The notes below the pieces were generated by a model that did not search any database, was not told where the DNA came from, and saw only the letters and a program-made list of their open reading frames with translations. 64,000 bases of DNA from Ahaetulla prasina (lineage: Eukaryota; Chordata; Lepidosauria; Squamata; Colubridae). This document shows, in pieces, positions 26,715-36,221 of the stretch. The stretch lies in the NCBI RefSeq assembly GCF_028640845.1, contig NC_080540.1, positions 262,169,958-262,233,957 on the forward strand, given 5' to 3'. How positions within the stretch are numbered: the stretch's first letter is position 1; every line of letters starts with the position of its first letter. The position numbers were made by a program, and so were the translations under genes.

Positions 26715-27390
26715 TTGAAGACCACTTGTAAACTTCAACTGATCCAGAATGCAGTGGGACAAGCCTCACATGTCCATATAACATCCTCCTCCATGAGCTG
26801 CACTGGTTGCTGATTTGTTCATGGGTGTGATTTAAGTTGTTGATTATGACCTACAAAGCCCTTTATGTATAGGCTGATTATTTATTTTATTTATTTATTT
26901 ATTATTTAGATTTTTAGATTTTTATTTCCCATGATGTCTGCCTGTCCAATGTGATAGAATCAACATGATCTGGATGTTTTCAATTGAACAGTGTCCTCTA
27001 TCAGCTTGGGCTTCTGTGTTGAGGTGCCTGCATTTTGGAATGAAGGTTTCCTCCCTGAGATCCGTGTTGTTCACATCTAATTGACATTGCAGAGGGCCCT
27101 GAAGACCTGACTGCTGCTCCAGTGATCAAGAATCAGACACGGCTGAATGGCTGCCCCAGCTGCCCCAGGCTATTGGCTAAGGCACAGGAAGGCCCTCGCT
27201 GAGTCTCTTCCCAGCCAATTTGCCATCATGTTCTTTCCTTTGTTTTTTTTATCAGTGTTACCTTCTTAATTATCTTTTCTTATTCTGTTTATTATATTGT
27301 GAGTACCCAGAGTCATTCTGGAGTCAGATGAAACTAACATCAATTCAAAACAAACAAGTAATAAAAAATCAAAAGTTGGTTTCGATAAAG
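26715..27390 (+). mobile_element. Ancient, heavily decayed L2-like LINE 3' part
   Basis: 26735-26870 reads, with many stops, LQLIQNAVG then LHELHWL and FKLLIMTYKAL, matching LQLVQNAAARVI, RRLHWLPV and FKVLVTTFKAL of the younger copies. An (ATTT)n run interrupts at about 26880-26910. The rest, to about 27390, is a degraded 3' region with TATTGTGAGTACCCAGAGTC near 27293-27313. Confidence 0.65.
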
Positions 27391-27411
27391 GAGAATATTT
27401 GAAGTGAGGGA

Positions 27412-27555
27412 TCCTTAGTACCCTCCGAGCTTGGTAGTTTTCTTGCAGTCATTTCATTACCCAAACTAGGTAACATCATCAGTGTGTCTGTTGCCTAGTT
27501 TGAGTAATAAAACATCTGCAAGAAAACTACCAAGCTCAGAGAGCACCAAGGATTC
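27412..27555. repeat. Foldback (hairpin-forming) repeat
   Basis: An arm with GAGCTTGGTAGTTTTCTTGC (27428-27447) is answered by GCAAGAAAACTACCAAGCTC near 27518-27537, with GTCATTTCATTACCCAAACT inverted as AGTTTGAGTAATAAAACAT. The centre is ACATCATCAGTG. The same family is at 53705-53838, and a one-arm copy at 49274-49350. Arms of about 60 bp; no coding capacity. Confidence 0.8.
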
Positions 27556-27822
27556 CTAATGTTGATTTAACATAATCCTATACATTGGCACATTCTATTT
27601 TATGCTTTTATGGATCGCAGTGTTGTGGGGAAGAAGTGAGATTAAAAATACAGTACAAATGTTCTTTTAAGTATACTTTGCCACAGCATTCTGCTTCAGG
27701 TTGTTACCTAGTCCATTTCTTCCTATTAAAACTTGTTTGAAGCAAGTGGTGCATTTAATTTAATTAATTATAAGCCCCAAACAGCCCAGTCTCACCTGGT
27801 AATAATGGAAGATTATAGTTGG
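27556..27822. other. Intergenic, nothing recognised
   Basis: AT-rich, no gene seen. Confidence 0.4.
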
Positions 27823-27830
27823 CTTTAAAT

Positions 27831-27907
27831 TAGTGGTGAAATCCAAATTCTTTTACTACAGGTTCTGTGGGCGTGGTGTGGTTTGGTGGGCATGGCAGGG
27901 GAAGGAT
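27831..27907 (+). mobile_element. Left part of a hAT-type MITE (family B) split by an L2-like LINE
   Basis: Starts TAGTGGTGAAATCCAAATTC (first base C to T relative to 24536) and runs to GGGGAAGGAT. The right part resumes at 35713-35847 with AGGATATTGCAAAATC. The outer flanks CTTTAAAT (27823-27830) and CTTTAAAC (35848-35855) match at 7 of 8, showing that the halves belong together across 7.8 kb. Confidence 0.9.
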
Positions 27908-28872
27908 TCTTTCTTTCTGCGCATGACAAAGATGGGGGTCTGACCGTTTCTCGGAGCAGCAAGGCGGAGTTGTCCCTGGGCCGTAGATGCAGCCAGCGGG
28001 CGACCTGGGCTGCCTGGGCTTCCTGGCCGGATAGGAGATCTTCTTGGCAGCCGCAGGAGGGGTTTTTCGCCCCTGAGAGATTTGCGGCTGCCGAGTACCG
28101 AGCCAGGGGTTGAACAGCAGTGAATGGCGGCGGCCATCTTGGTGCGGGGCGGGGACGGCGTCCGGCCTATTCCCCGGCAGCTTTGTTCGAACTTGTGCTG
28201 CGGGGGGGGGGGGAGGGCGACGGCAGCGATGAGAGCCCCGGTAATTTTTTTTACTTGTGGAACAACTTTTGGAACAAGGTAAACCAACGTAAGAGCCCCA
28301 GAGAGGTCCCCCAAGAAATGGGGGTTGTTGAGGGGGGGCGTGGCCGTGACTGCGGCGTTGACGGCGAGGATGTCTGCCACGGATAGTGGCGATGTCGGAG
28401 CTTTCTTAGCGGCGCGGCGGCAGCAGGCTCTTTCCTCCTTCTTCCTCCTTTTCCTGGATTCTTCCTGGACCGGATAAGACTGTTTTAGAGTGGGTCGTTT
28501 GCTGTGATGGTGTGATTGGACATATACTTAGTCATGGAGATCTCCTTTTCCTCCCCTAGTCTCTGGAGTTTGAATGGGGAGAATGGGGAGTTTAGACTCT
28601 GGAGCTTGGTCTCCCCCCCACCCCTGGACTCTCCCCTGGACTCTGGAGCGTGGATGGTGGTTAATGGGGGAGGATGCTGGCATCGGCAATTTTTAACATC
28701 TTTAACATCTTTGAATATCTTTTACTATGCTGAAAGGGGTCTCCATGTGAGAACATCCATCGTCTTCTACCATCTGTGGGACTTTTGTCATCAGTTCCGA
28801 ATATGACTGCTTTATCATCATCTGCATTTAGGGATAAACTCATTTCTGCGCCAATTATGCCCGACACGAGAC
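27908..28872 (+). promoter_or_regulatory. GC-rich 5'UTR of the L2-like LINE with YY1-like site
   Basis: About 960 bp, rich in CpG in its first half, unlike the surrounding DNA. At 28131-28141 it reads CGGCCATCTTG, the reverse complement of CAAGATGGCCG, the YY1 site core of the mammalian L1 5'UTR. The overlapping GAATGGCGGC is a second YY1-like site in the other orientation. This suggests an internal promoter, by inference. Open frames here look like composition effects. Confidence 0.55.
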
Positions 28873-29031
28873 ATGATTTATTCTTCGTCAGAACTCCATC
28901 GTCTGCGAGGGTCCTCCGCCTCGCAGAAATGGCCCTCTACGTTATCGGGGGCCTATCTCAATGATGGGTTTTGGGACCCTGAGAGATGGCATGCGTCAAG
29001 AAAGAAACTTTGGGGTTTTTTAGATAAATAA
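28873..29031 (+). CDS. Small ORF of the L2-like LINE, 4E-T-like eIF4E-binding peptide
   Basis: Intact 52-codon frame, ATG at 28873 and TAA at 29029-29031. Starts MIYSSSELHRLRGSS, continues QKWPSTLSGAYLN, and then DGFWDPERWHA, ending WGFLDK. Tyr3 and Trp34 are 31 residues apart, the same as Tyr30 and Trp61 of human 4E-T, where Tyr30 belongs to the canonical eIF4E-binding helix and Trp61 to the auxiliary contact. P-S-x-L-S and D-G-x-W-D-P-E-R/K-W-H-A are also shared. The hydrophobic residue after Leu is His here but Leu in copy 1. An eIF4E-binding or P-body-linked role for the LINE RNA is inference; the shared motif pattern is seen. The next frame, ORF2, starts about 200 bp downstream. Confidence 0.75.
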   Translation: MIYSSSELHRLRGSSASQKWPSTLSGAYLNDGFWDPERWHASRKKLWGFLDK

Positions 29032-29238
29032 TTTTTAAGGGGAGGGAGGGTAAAGACGGGTATCAGGGGAAACCCGTCGGGGAGGGAGCCAGTCCTTGCG
29101 GTTGCTCGCGGTGATATTTCATCAGGTTCGGAGGCGAAGGGGAAGCCTTATTTTTCAATTCCAGAGGGTCGTTCCATCAGCACGGTAAGTGGGAGGGGCA
29201 GATATGGCGGAAGTGGGGGGCCGTATCATGTTCAGGGG

Positions 29239-32118
29239 GTGCGCACGCGCTGTTTGAGAGTGATTGCGCGCTCTGGCCCCTCAGACTTCTCCCGTTCCCC
29301 GAGTGGCCAGTATCCCCAGGGCTTGGACCTTCGGCTGATGTTATGCAATGCTAGGTCCGTAGTGAATAAAGCCCCCCTGATTTATGATCTTATACGGGGG
29401 GGGGCTGCGGACCTTATGGGCATTTCGGAGACTTGGTTGGGCACGGAAGGGGGGATTCCCCTGGTGGAGATGTGCCCACCGGGTTTCCGGGCATTTCATC
29501 AGCCGAGGGCCCAAGGTAGGGGTGGCGGTCGTTATTAGAGAGAGTCTGGAGCCGATGGAAACCACTGTTCCTCAGATAGCCGGTTGTGAATCCCTTTACG
29601 TGAAGTGGGGGCGTAGGATGCAGGTGGGCTTGTTGATCACGTACCTGGCTCCTTGCTGCGTGGCAACAGCCCTGCCCGAGTTGCTGGAGTTGATAGCCGG
29701 GATGGCAGTTGATACCCCCAGGCTTATGGTCATGGGGGATTTCAACTTGCCATCAGTTGGTGTGTCGTCGACAGCGGCTCGGGAGTTCATGGCCTCCATG
29801 ACGGCCATGGACCTGACCCAACTAATTGACGGCCCCACCCACGTGGGGGGAAGCACACTGGATCTGATTTTTGTCTCTGGACAGTGGTTGAGTGATCTGC
29901 AAGTACGACAATTAGTCATTGAACCTTTGTCATGGTCAGACCACTCTCTTCTTCGTCTGGACTTTCGGACCGCCGCTCAACACCGCAAGGAGAGGGGACC
30001 AATACGTTGGTTCCGTCCCAGGCGACTGATGGACCCGAAGAGGTTCCTGATGGAGCTTGGGCCGTTCCCTGGTGACCTGGCCCACAACTCGGCTGAGGAG
30101 CTTGTTGCGGCCTGGGAACAGGCCGCGGTGGGCGCTTTGGATCGAGTCGTGCCTTTGTGGCTTCTGACCCGGCGTAGGTCTCAACCAGCTCCTTGGTTTT
30201 CCGAGGAGCTGAGGGAGATGAAGCGCCGGAGAAGATGCTTAGAGAGCGCGTGGAGGTCCAGCCGTTCCGAAGCTGACCGAACACTAGTTAGGTCTTTTAC
30301 TCAGACCTATCTGGTGGCATTGAGGGAGGCCAAGCAGGCCTATGTCTCTACCCTCATTGCATCAGCAGAGAACCGCCCAGCCTCCCTGTTTAGGGTGACT
30401 CGCTCCCTCCTTCATCAGGAGGGTGGCGATGATCCCTTACAGGGTTGTGCTGAGGATTTCAGCAGGTATCTGTTTGACAAAATCGCTCAGCTTCGGGACG
30501 GTTTGGACCAAAATTGGGTAGTTCCGGGCGAGGAGACGGAGGCTAGTCTTGTTGAGACCATCTGGGAGGAGTTTGATCCTGTGGCTCCCGAGGACATGGA
30601 CAGGTTGCTGGGGCGGCTGAATGCCACCACATGTTTATTGGACCCGTGTCCCTCCTGGCTGGTGCTGGCCACCTGGGAGGTTACACGAGGCTGGCTCCAG
30701 GGGATTGTCAATGCTTCTTTGAGGGAAGGTGTTGTTCCCACCGCCTTGAAAGAGGCGGTGGTGAGGCCCCTCCTCAAGAAGCCTTCCCTGGACCCAGCTG
30801 TTTTGGGCAACTACCGTCCAGTCTCCAACCTTCGCTTCGTGGCGAAGGTTGTTGAGAGTGTGGTGGCACATCAGTTACCCCAGTACCTGGATGAATCTGT
30901 CTATCTAGACCCGTTCCAGTCCAGCTTCCGACCCGGGTACAGCATGGAGACAGCTTTGGTCGCGTTGGTGGATGACCTCTGGAGGGCCCGGGATAGGGGT
31001 TATTCCTCTGCCCTGGTTCTCCTAGATCTCTCGGCGGCTTTTGATACCATCGACCAAGGTATCCTGCTGCGACAGTTGGAGGGACTGGGAGTGGGAGGCA
31101 CCGTGTTTCGGTGGTTCTCATCCTATCTCTCCGACCGATCGCAGACGGTGTTGGCAGGGGGGCAGAGATCGACTTCGAGGCGCCTCCTTTGTGGGGTGCC
31201 ACAGGGGTCGGTTCTCTCGCCTCTCCTGTTCAACATCTACCTGAAGCCGCTGGGTGAGGTCATCAGTGGTTTTGGGCTGAGTTACCAACTGTACGCGGAT
31301 GACACCCAGCTCTACATTTCCACCCCTGACCACCCCAATGAAGCTGTCGAAGTGCTGTCTCGGTGTTTGGAGGCCCTACGGGTCTGGATGGGGAGAAACA
31401 GGCTCAAACTCAACCCCTCCAAGACTGAGTGGCTGTGGATGCCGGCATCCCGGTACAGTCAGCTGCAACCACAGCTGACTGTTAGGGGCGAGTCATTGGC
31501 CCCGATGGAGAGGGTGCGCAATCTGGGTGTTCTCCTGGATGGACGGTTGTCTTTTGAAGAACACTTGGCAAATGTCTCCAGGAGAGCTTTTTACCAGGTT
31601 CGCCTGGTCCTCCAGTTGCGCCCCTTTCTAGATCGGGATGCCTTATGCATGGTCACTCACGCCCTCGTCACTTCTCGCCTGGACTACTGCAATGCTCTCT
31701 ACATGGGGCTCCCCTTGAGGTGCACCCGGAGACTACAGTTGGTTCAGAATGCGGCCGCGCGGGTGATAGAGGGAGCCACTCGTGGCTCCCATATAACACC
31801 GATCCTGCGCAGGCTGCACTGGCTACCTGTGGTTTTCCGAGTGCACTTCAAGGTGTTGGTCACCACCTTTAAAGCGCTCCATGGCATAGGACCAGGATAT
31901 CTTCGGAACCGCCTTCTGTTGCCACATGCCTCCCACCAGCCGGTACGCTCCCATAGAGAGGGTCTTCTCAGGGTGCCATCAGCCAAACAGTGTAGGCTGG
32001 TGACCCCCAGGGGGAGAGCCTTCTCTGTGGGCGCACCTACCCTCTGGAACGAGCTTCCCCCAGGACTTCGACAACTTCCTGACCTCCGGACCTTTCGCCG
32101 CGAGCTGAAGACATATCT
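29239..32118 (+). pseudogene. LINE ORF2: endonuclease-reverse transcriptase with one frameshift
   Basis: The first frame (29239 to about 29525) holds LMLCNARSVVNKAP and LMGISETWLG. After a frameshift near 29520-29535, in the G-rich codons after RAQG, the second frame runs unbroken to 32118: VMGDFNLPSVG, WSDHSLLRLDF, NYRPVSNLRFVAKVVE, LLDLSAAFDTIDQ, GVPQGSVLSPLLFN, QLYADDTQLYIS (catalytic YADD), then RRLHWLPVVFRVHFKVL, LWNELPPGLRQL and FRRELKTYL. The protein was to nick the target and reverse transcribe LINE RNA in the nucleus. The CR1-L3 insertion at 32119 removes the last few residues (about FRAGLA by comparison with the 56.3 kb fragment). Start codon uncertain. Confidence 0.92.
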
Positions 32119-32260
32119 AATTTCTTCTAATTGCTGTTTATGTCCCACCACAAGCCTGTGTAAACGAGGCATTACGAACTCTAGCTGACCAAATCATGGA
32201 GGCTGAAGCAAAACACCCTGATTCACTGGCCATTGTTTTGGGAGATCTAAACAAGGCAAA

Positions 32261-32527
32261 GGGCCGGTTTAGCTCACGCTGGTAAAGCCTGTTATTAAGA
32301 ACACAGTAGCCTGCAATTACTGCAGGTTCGAGCCCGGCCCAAGGTTGACTCAGCCTTCCATCCTTTATAAGGTAGGTAAAATGAGGACCCAGATTGTTGG
32401 GGGGGCAATAAGTTGACTTTGTAAAAATATACAAATAGAATGAGACTATTGCCTTATACACTGTAAGCCGCCCTGAGTCTTCGGAGAAGGGCGGGGTATA
32501 AATGTAAACAAAAAAAACAAAAAAAAA
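32261..32527 (+). repeat. tRNA-derived SINE nested in the CR1-L3 LINE, plus strand
   Basis: A-box region GTTTAGCTCACGCTGG, B box GGTTCGAGCCC, body CCCAGATTGTTGGGGGGG, 3' domain GCCGCCCTGAGTCTTCGGAG and A-rich tail. It splits the CR1-L3 codons for GDLNKA from the following LRKELPK, so it inserted after that LINE. Confidence 0.9.
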
Positions 32528-34800
32528 ACTTAAGGAAAGAACTACCAAAATACTTTCAGCATGTCAATTGTCCCACCAGAGGCAAGAATACTCTAGACCA
32601 CTGCTACACAACACTAAAAGATGCCTATCGGTCTTTACCACGTGCAGCTGTAGGACACTCTGATCATTGCATGATTCACCTTGTACCTGCTTACAGGCAA
32701 AGACTTAAAGCCATAAAACCAATAATTAAATCAGTGAAAACCTGGACGGAGGAATCAGAATTAAAGCTACAGGCATGTTTTGACTGCACTGATTGGAATA
32801 TTTTTAAAGATACCTCTGCAGACCTGGATGAACTCACAGATACTGTAACATCATATGTCAGCTTCTGTGAAGACCTATGTGTACCTACAAGGAACTTGCG
32901 AATACACAGTAATAACAAACCTTGGTTTACACCTAAACTTAAGCAGCTACGACATTCCAAAGAGGAAGCCTACAGAAAAGGTGATAAAATGCTGTACAAT
33001 CAGGCCAGAAATGCACTAACAAGGGAGATAAGAGCAGCAAAAAGAAGCTACTCTGAAAAGCTAAAGAATCAATTTTCAGCAAATGAACCAGCAAACATGT
33101 GGAAAACTCTTAAAAATATCACCGCTATGGCAAACCTCCTTCCCAGGCTGAAGGTAATCAACAACTGGCAGATGACCTGAATGAGTTTTACTGCAGGTTT
33201 GAAAGGAAACTACAGCCACCTATCTCCACAACCCCATCTCAGACACACCAACAACAGCCAAGCCTCCTACAACTGACCCCATTTCATTGGGTTCACAACC
33301 CCTAGTGATCACAGAAAAGGAAGTGCAGGACCTATTTCACAGACAAAAGCCAGGAAAAGCTCCAGGCCCAGACAAGATAACTCCTTCTTGCTTAAAAGTC
33401 TGTGCTGACCAATTGGCCCCATCTTCACCCATATTTTCAATAAATCACTAGAGATGTGCTATGTTCCTTCTTGCTTCAAACGCCTACCATCATCCCAGTG
33501 CCAAGAAGCCCACCATCAAGGAACTGAATGACTACAGACCAGTTGCTCTAACATCTGTAGTCATGAAAACCTTTGAAAGGCTAGTGCTTTCCTACCTGAA
33601 AACCATCACGAATCCGCTCTTAGACCCCTTGCAATTTGCATACCGAGCAAATAGATCAACAGATGATGCTGTTAATATGGCTCTGCACTACATCCTACAA
33701 CATCTTGAGTCTCCAATGACCTATGCAAGGGTCCTTTTGTAGACTTTACTTCAGCATTCAATACCATCATTCCAGACATTCTTCTAACTAAGCTAAACCA
33801 GCTACAGGTACCGGAACAGACTTGTAAGTGGATCACAAGCTTCCTAACAAACAGGAAGCAGCAGGTGAAGCTAAGCAAGATCACATCAAATACCTGTACA
33901 ATTAGCACAGGGGCCCCCAAGGCTGTGTGCTCTCCCACTTCTTCTCTCTGTATACCAATGACTGCATCTCCAATGATCCATTTGTTAAGCTACTGAAGTT
34001 CGCAGATGACACAACAGTGATTGGTCTCATTCGAGACAATGACGAATCCGATATAGACGAGAGGTCGAACGACTAGCCTTGTGGTGCAACCATAACACTC
34101 TGCAACTGAACACACTCAAAACCGTAGAAATGGTGGTAGACTTTAGGAAAAACCCTTCCATACTTCCACCTCTCACAATACTTGACAACACAGTATCAAC
34201 AGTAGAAACCTTCAAATTTCTGGGTTCTATCATATCGCAAGATCTCAAATGGACAGCTAACATCAAAACATCATTAAAAAGGACAACAAAGAATGTTCTT
34301 TCTGCGCCAACTCAGTAAGCTCAAACTGCCCAAGGAGCTGCTGATCCAATTCTACAGAGGAATTATTGAGTCTGTCATTTGCACCTCTATAACTGTCTGG
34401 TTCGGTTCTGCAACCCAACAAGAAAACACAGACTTCAGAGGATAATTAGAACTGCAGAAAAATAATTGCTACCAACTTGCCTTCCATTGAGGACCTGTAT
34501 ACTGCACGAATCAAGAAGAGGGCCGTGAAAATATTTGCAGATCCCTCGCATCCTGGACATAAACTGTTTCAACTCCTACCCTCAAAACGACGCTATAGAG
34601 CACTGCACACCAGAACAACTAGACACAAGAACAGTTTTTTCCCGAAGGCCATCACTCTGCTAAACAAATAATTCCCTCAACACTGTCAGACTATTTACTG
34701 AATCTGCACTACTATTAATCGTTTCATAGTTCCCATCACCAATCTCTTTCCACTTATGACTGTATGACTGTAACTTGTTGCTGGCAATCCTTATGATTTA

Positions 34801-35272
34801 TTTTATTTATTTATTTTTTTATTTATTGATCACATTTGTATACCGCCCTATCTCCCGAGGGACTCAGGGCGGTTAACAGGCATATAAAAAGGACATATAA
34901 ATACAGATTAAAACACAAATAAAAAACTTATTCTAACCAGCCTGATTACCAAAACCAATTAAAATCAATATAAAATTTAAAATTTCAAAAATTTAAAAAT
35001 CTAAAAAACCTAGCCCAGTCCTGCGCACCTAAATAAGTGTGTTTTAAGCTCACGACGGAAGGTTCTAAGGTCCGAGAGTTGGCGAAGTCCTGGGGGGAGC
35101 TCGTTCCAGAGGGCGGGAGCCCCCACAGAGAAGGCCCTTCCCCTGGGCGTCGCCAGACGGCACTGCCTAGCTGACGGCACCCTGAGGAGTCCCTCTCTGT
35201 GAGAGCGCACGGGTCGGTGAGAGGTATTCGGTAGCAGAAGGCGGTCCCGTAAATAGCCCGGCCCTATGCCAT
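34801..35272 (-). mobile_element. L2-like LINE 3' fragment, minus strand, nested in CR1-L3
   Basis: The minus strand reads RSHREGLLRVPSARQCRLA, GRAFSVGAPALWNELPPG, FRRELKTHLF and an L2-like 3'UTR (ACCGCCCTGAGTCCCTCGGG) with a tail of TAAATAAA type at 34801-34830. CR1-L3 resumes at ATATTGATATATTGATC. A fragment of the same family as the host LINE has therefore inserted into the element that had inserted in it. Confidence 0.85.
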
Positions 35273-35405
35273 TATATTGATATATTGATCATCAATTGTG
35301 TTGTAAATGTTGTACCTTGATGAACGTATCTTTTCTTTTATGTACACTGAGAGCATATGCACCAAGACAAATTCCTTGTGTGTCCAATCACACTTGGCCA
35401 ATAAA

Positions 35406-35430
35406 ATTCTATTCTATTCTATTCTATTCT
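35406..35430 (+). repeat. (ATTCT)n tail microsatellite of CR1-L3
   Basis: Five ATTCT units directly after the CR1-L3 3' end, the form of microsatellite seeding known from snakes. Confidence 0.9.
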
Positions 35431-35626
35431 TTCGAGCAGGACTGGCTTAAATAGGGTTTTTAAATATGGATTTTATTGGGGTTTATTTTCTATATTTTGT
35501 ATGGTATTTTAAATTTAGGCTACTTTGAATAAGTTTTTTAAAATGTTTTTTATTGTAATATATTGTATTATTTTATTTGCCTGTTCACCGCCCTGAGTCC
35601 TTCGGGAGAAGGGCGGTATAAAAATT

Positions 35627-35628
35627 AA

Positions 35629-35712
<84 letters not shown>
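35627..35712 (+). repeat. (ATT)n tail of the L2-like LINE
   Basis: About 27 ATT units directly after GGGCGGTATAAAAATTAA, the 3' terminal repeat of this LINE. Confidence 0.95.
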
Positions 35713-35713
<1 letters not shown>

Positions 35714-35847
35714 GGATATTGCAAAATCTCCATTCCCACTCCACTCTGGGGCCAGCCAGAGGAGGTATTTGCTGGTTCTCTAAACTATTCAAAATTCTCG
35801 CTACCGGTTCTCCAGAACCTGTCAGAACCTACTGGATTTCACTCCTG
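35713..35847 (+). mobile_element. Right part of the hAT-type MITE (family B) split by the L2-like LINE
   Basis: Resumes at AGGATATTGCAAAATC and ends CTACTGGATTTCACTCCTG. The flank CTTTAAAC pairs with CTTTAAAT at 27823. Partner of 27831-27907. Confidence 0.9.
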
Positions 35848-35855
35848 CTTTAAAC

Positions 35856-36221
35856 CCTTATCCACACAGGGAAGGTGTCTTTAAAAAATACAAAAAGGAT
35901 TAGATATCTTCCAATTTCAGTGCAATGGTTACAAACCTTATTAGGCCAGTATGCAGATAAAATTAATTAAATAAAATTATCCATTGGAATAGGACAAACC
36001 TAACATTTTTATATCTTTTATGATCACTCTAAATTGGTGCCCATCACATTTGGAATAGCAAACTCCACGTACAATATATATGGACGAAAAGTCCTTTTTA
36101 TTCAGGAGAGGAGAGTCTTCATACTATTGAAATGTAACTCCCAAGATCCTTACCATTACTCAGAGACTGGAAATACTGACCTATGAAAGTCAGGATTATA
36201 TGGACATCCACAAGAGCATTG
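35856..36221. other. Intergenic, nothing recognised
   Basis: Possibly some old LINE sequence, but no motif I can name. Confidence 0.35.

Larger units (their letters stand above)
32119..35430 (+). mobile_element. CR1-L3 LINE (snake type) nested in the L2-like LINE, 5'-truncated
   Basis: L2 ORF2 stops at ...GACATATCT (32118) and the expected continuation TTCGAGCAGGACTGGC resumes after 35430. Between them, broken frames read LIAVYVPPQACVNEALRTLA and DSLAIVLGDLNKA (endonuclease), then YRSLPRAAVGHSDHCMIHL, NDYRPVALTSVVMKTFERLV, SAFNTIIP, WITSFLTNRKQQVKL and ETFKFLGSIISQDLKW. The 3' end reads CAAATTCCTTGTGTGTCC then AATCACACTTGGCC and ATAAA(ATTCT)n, the 3' end of the snake CR1-L3 family that seeds AATAG microsatellites. 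Many frameshifts and stops: dead. Itself interrupted at 32261 and 34801. Confidence 0.88.
27908..35712 (+). mobile_element. Near full-length L2-like LINE, copy 2, with nested insertions
   Basis: Inserted into a MITE; the MITE bases AGGAT appear on both sides (27903-27907, 35713-35717), giving a 5-bp duplication and exact ends. In order: GC-rich 5'UTR 27908-28872, small 4E-T-like ORF 28873-29031, endonuclease-RT ORF about 29239-32118, a nested CR1-L3 element 32119-35430, then the 3'UTR 35431-35712 ending GCCCTGAGTCCTTCGGGAG, GGGCGGTATAAA and (ATT)n. ORF2 has one frameshift and loses its last codons to the insertion, so the copy is dead, though otherwise well preserved. Confidence 0.88.

Noticed and set aside
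27856..28380. 174-codon minus-strand frame over the LINE 5'UTR
   Set aside because: Spans the junction between MITE and LINE, so it cannot be an old gene. Pro/Arg-rich composition from CpG-rich DNA.
35515..35739. Poly-Asn frame over the ATT array
   Set aside because: Microsatellite translation at the LINE 3' end.
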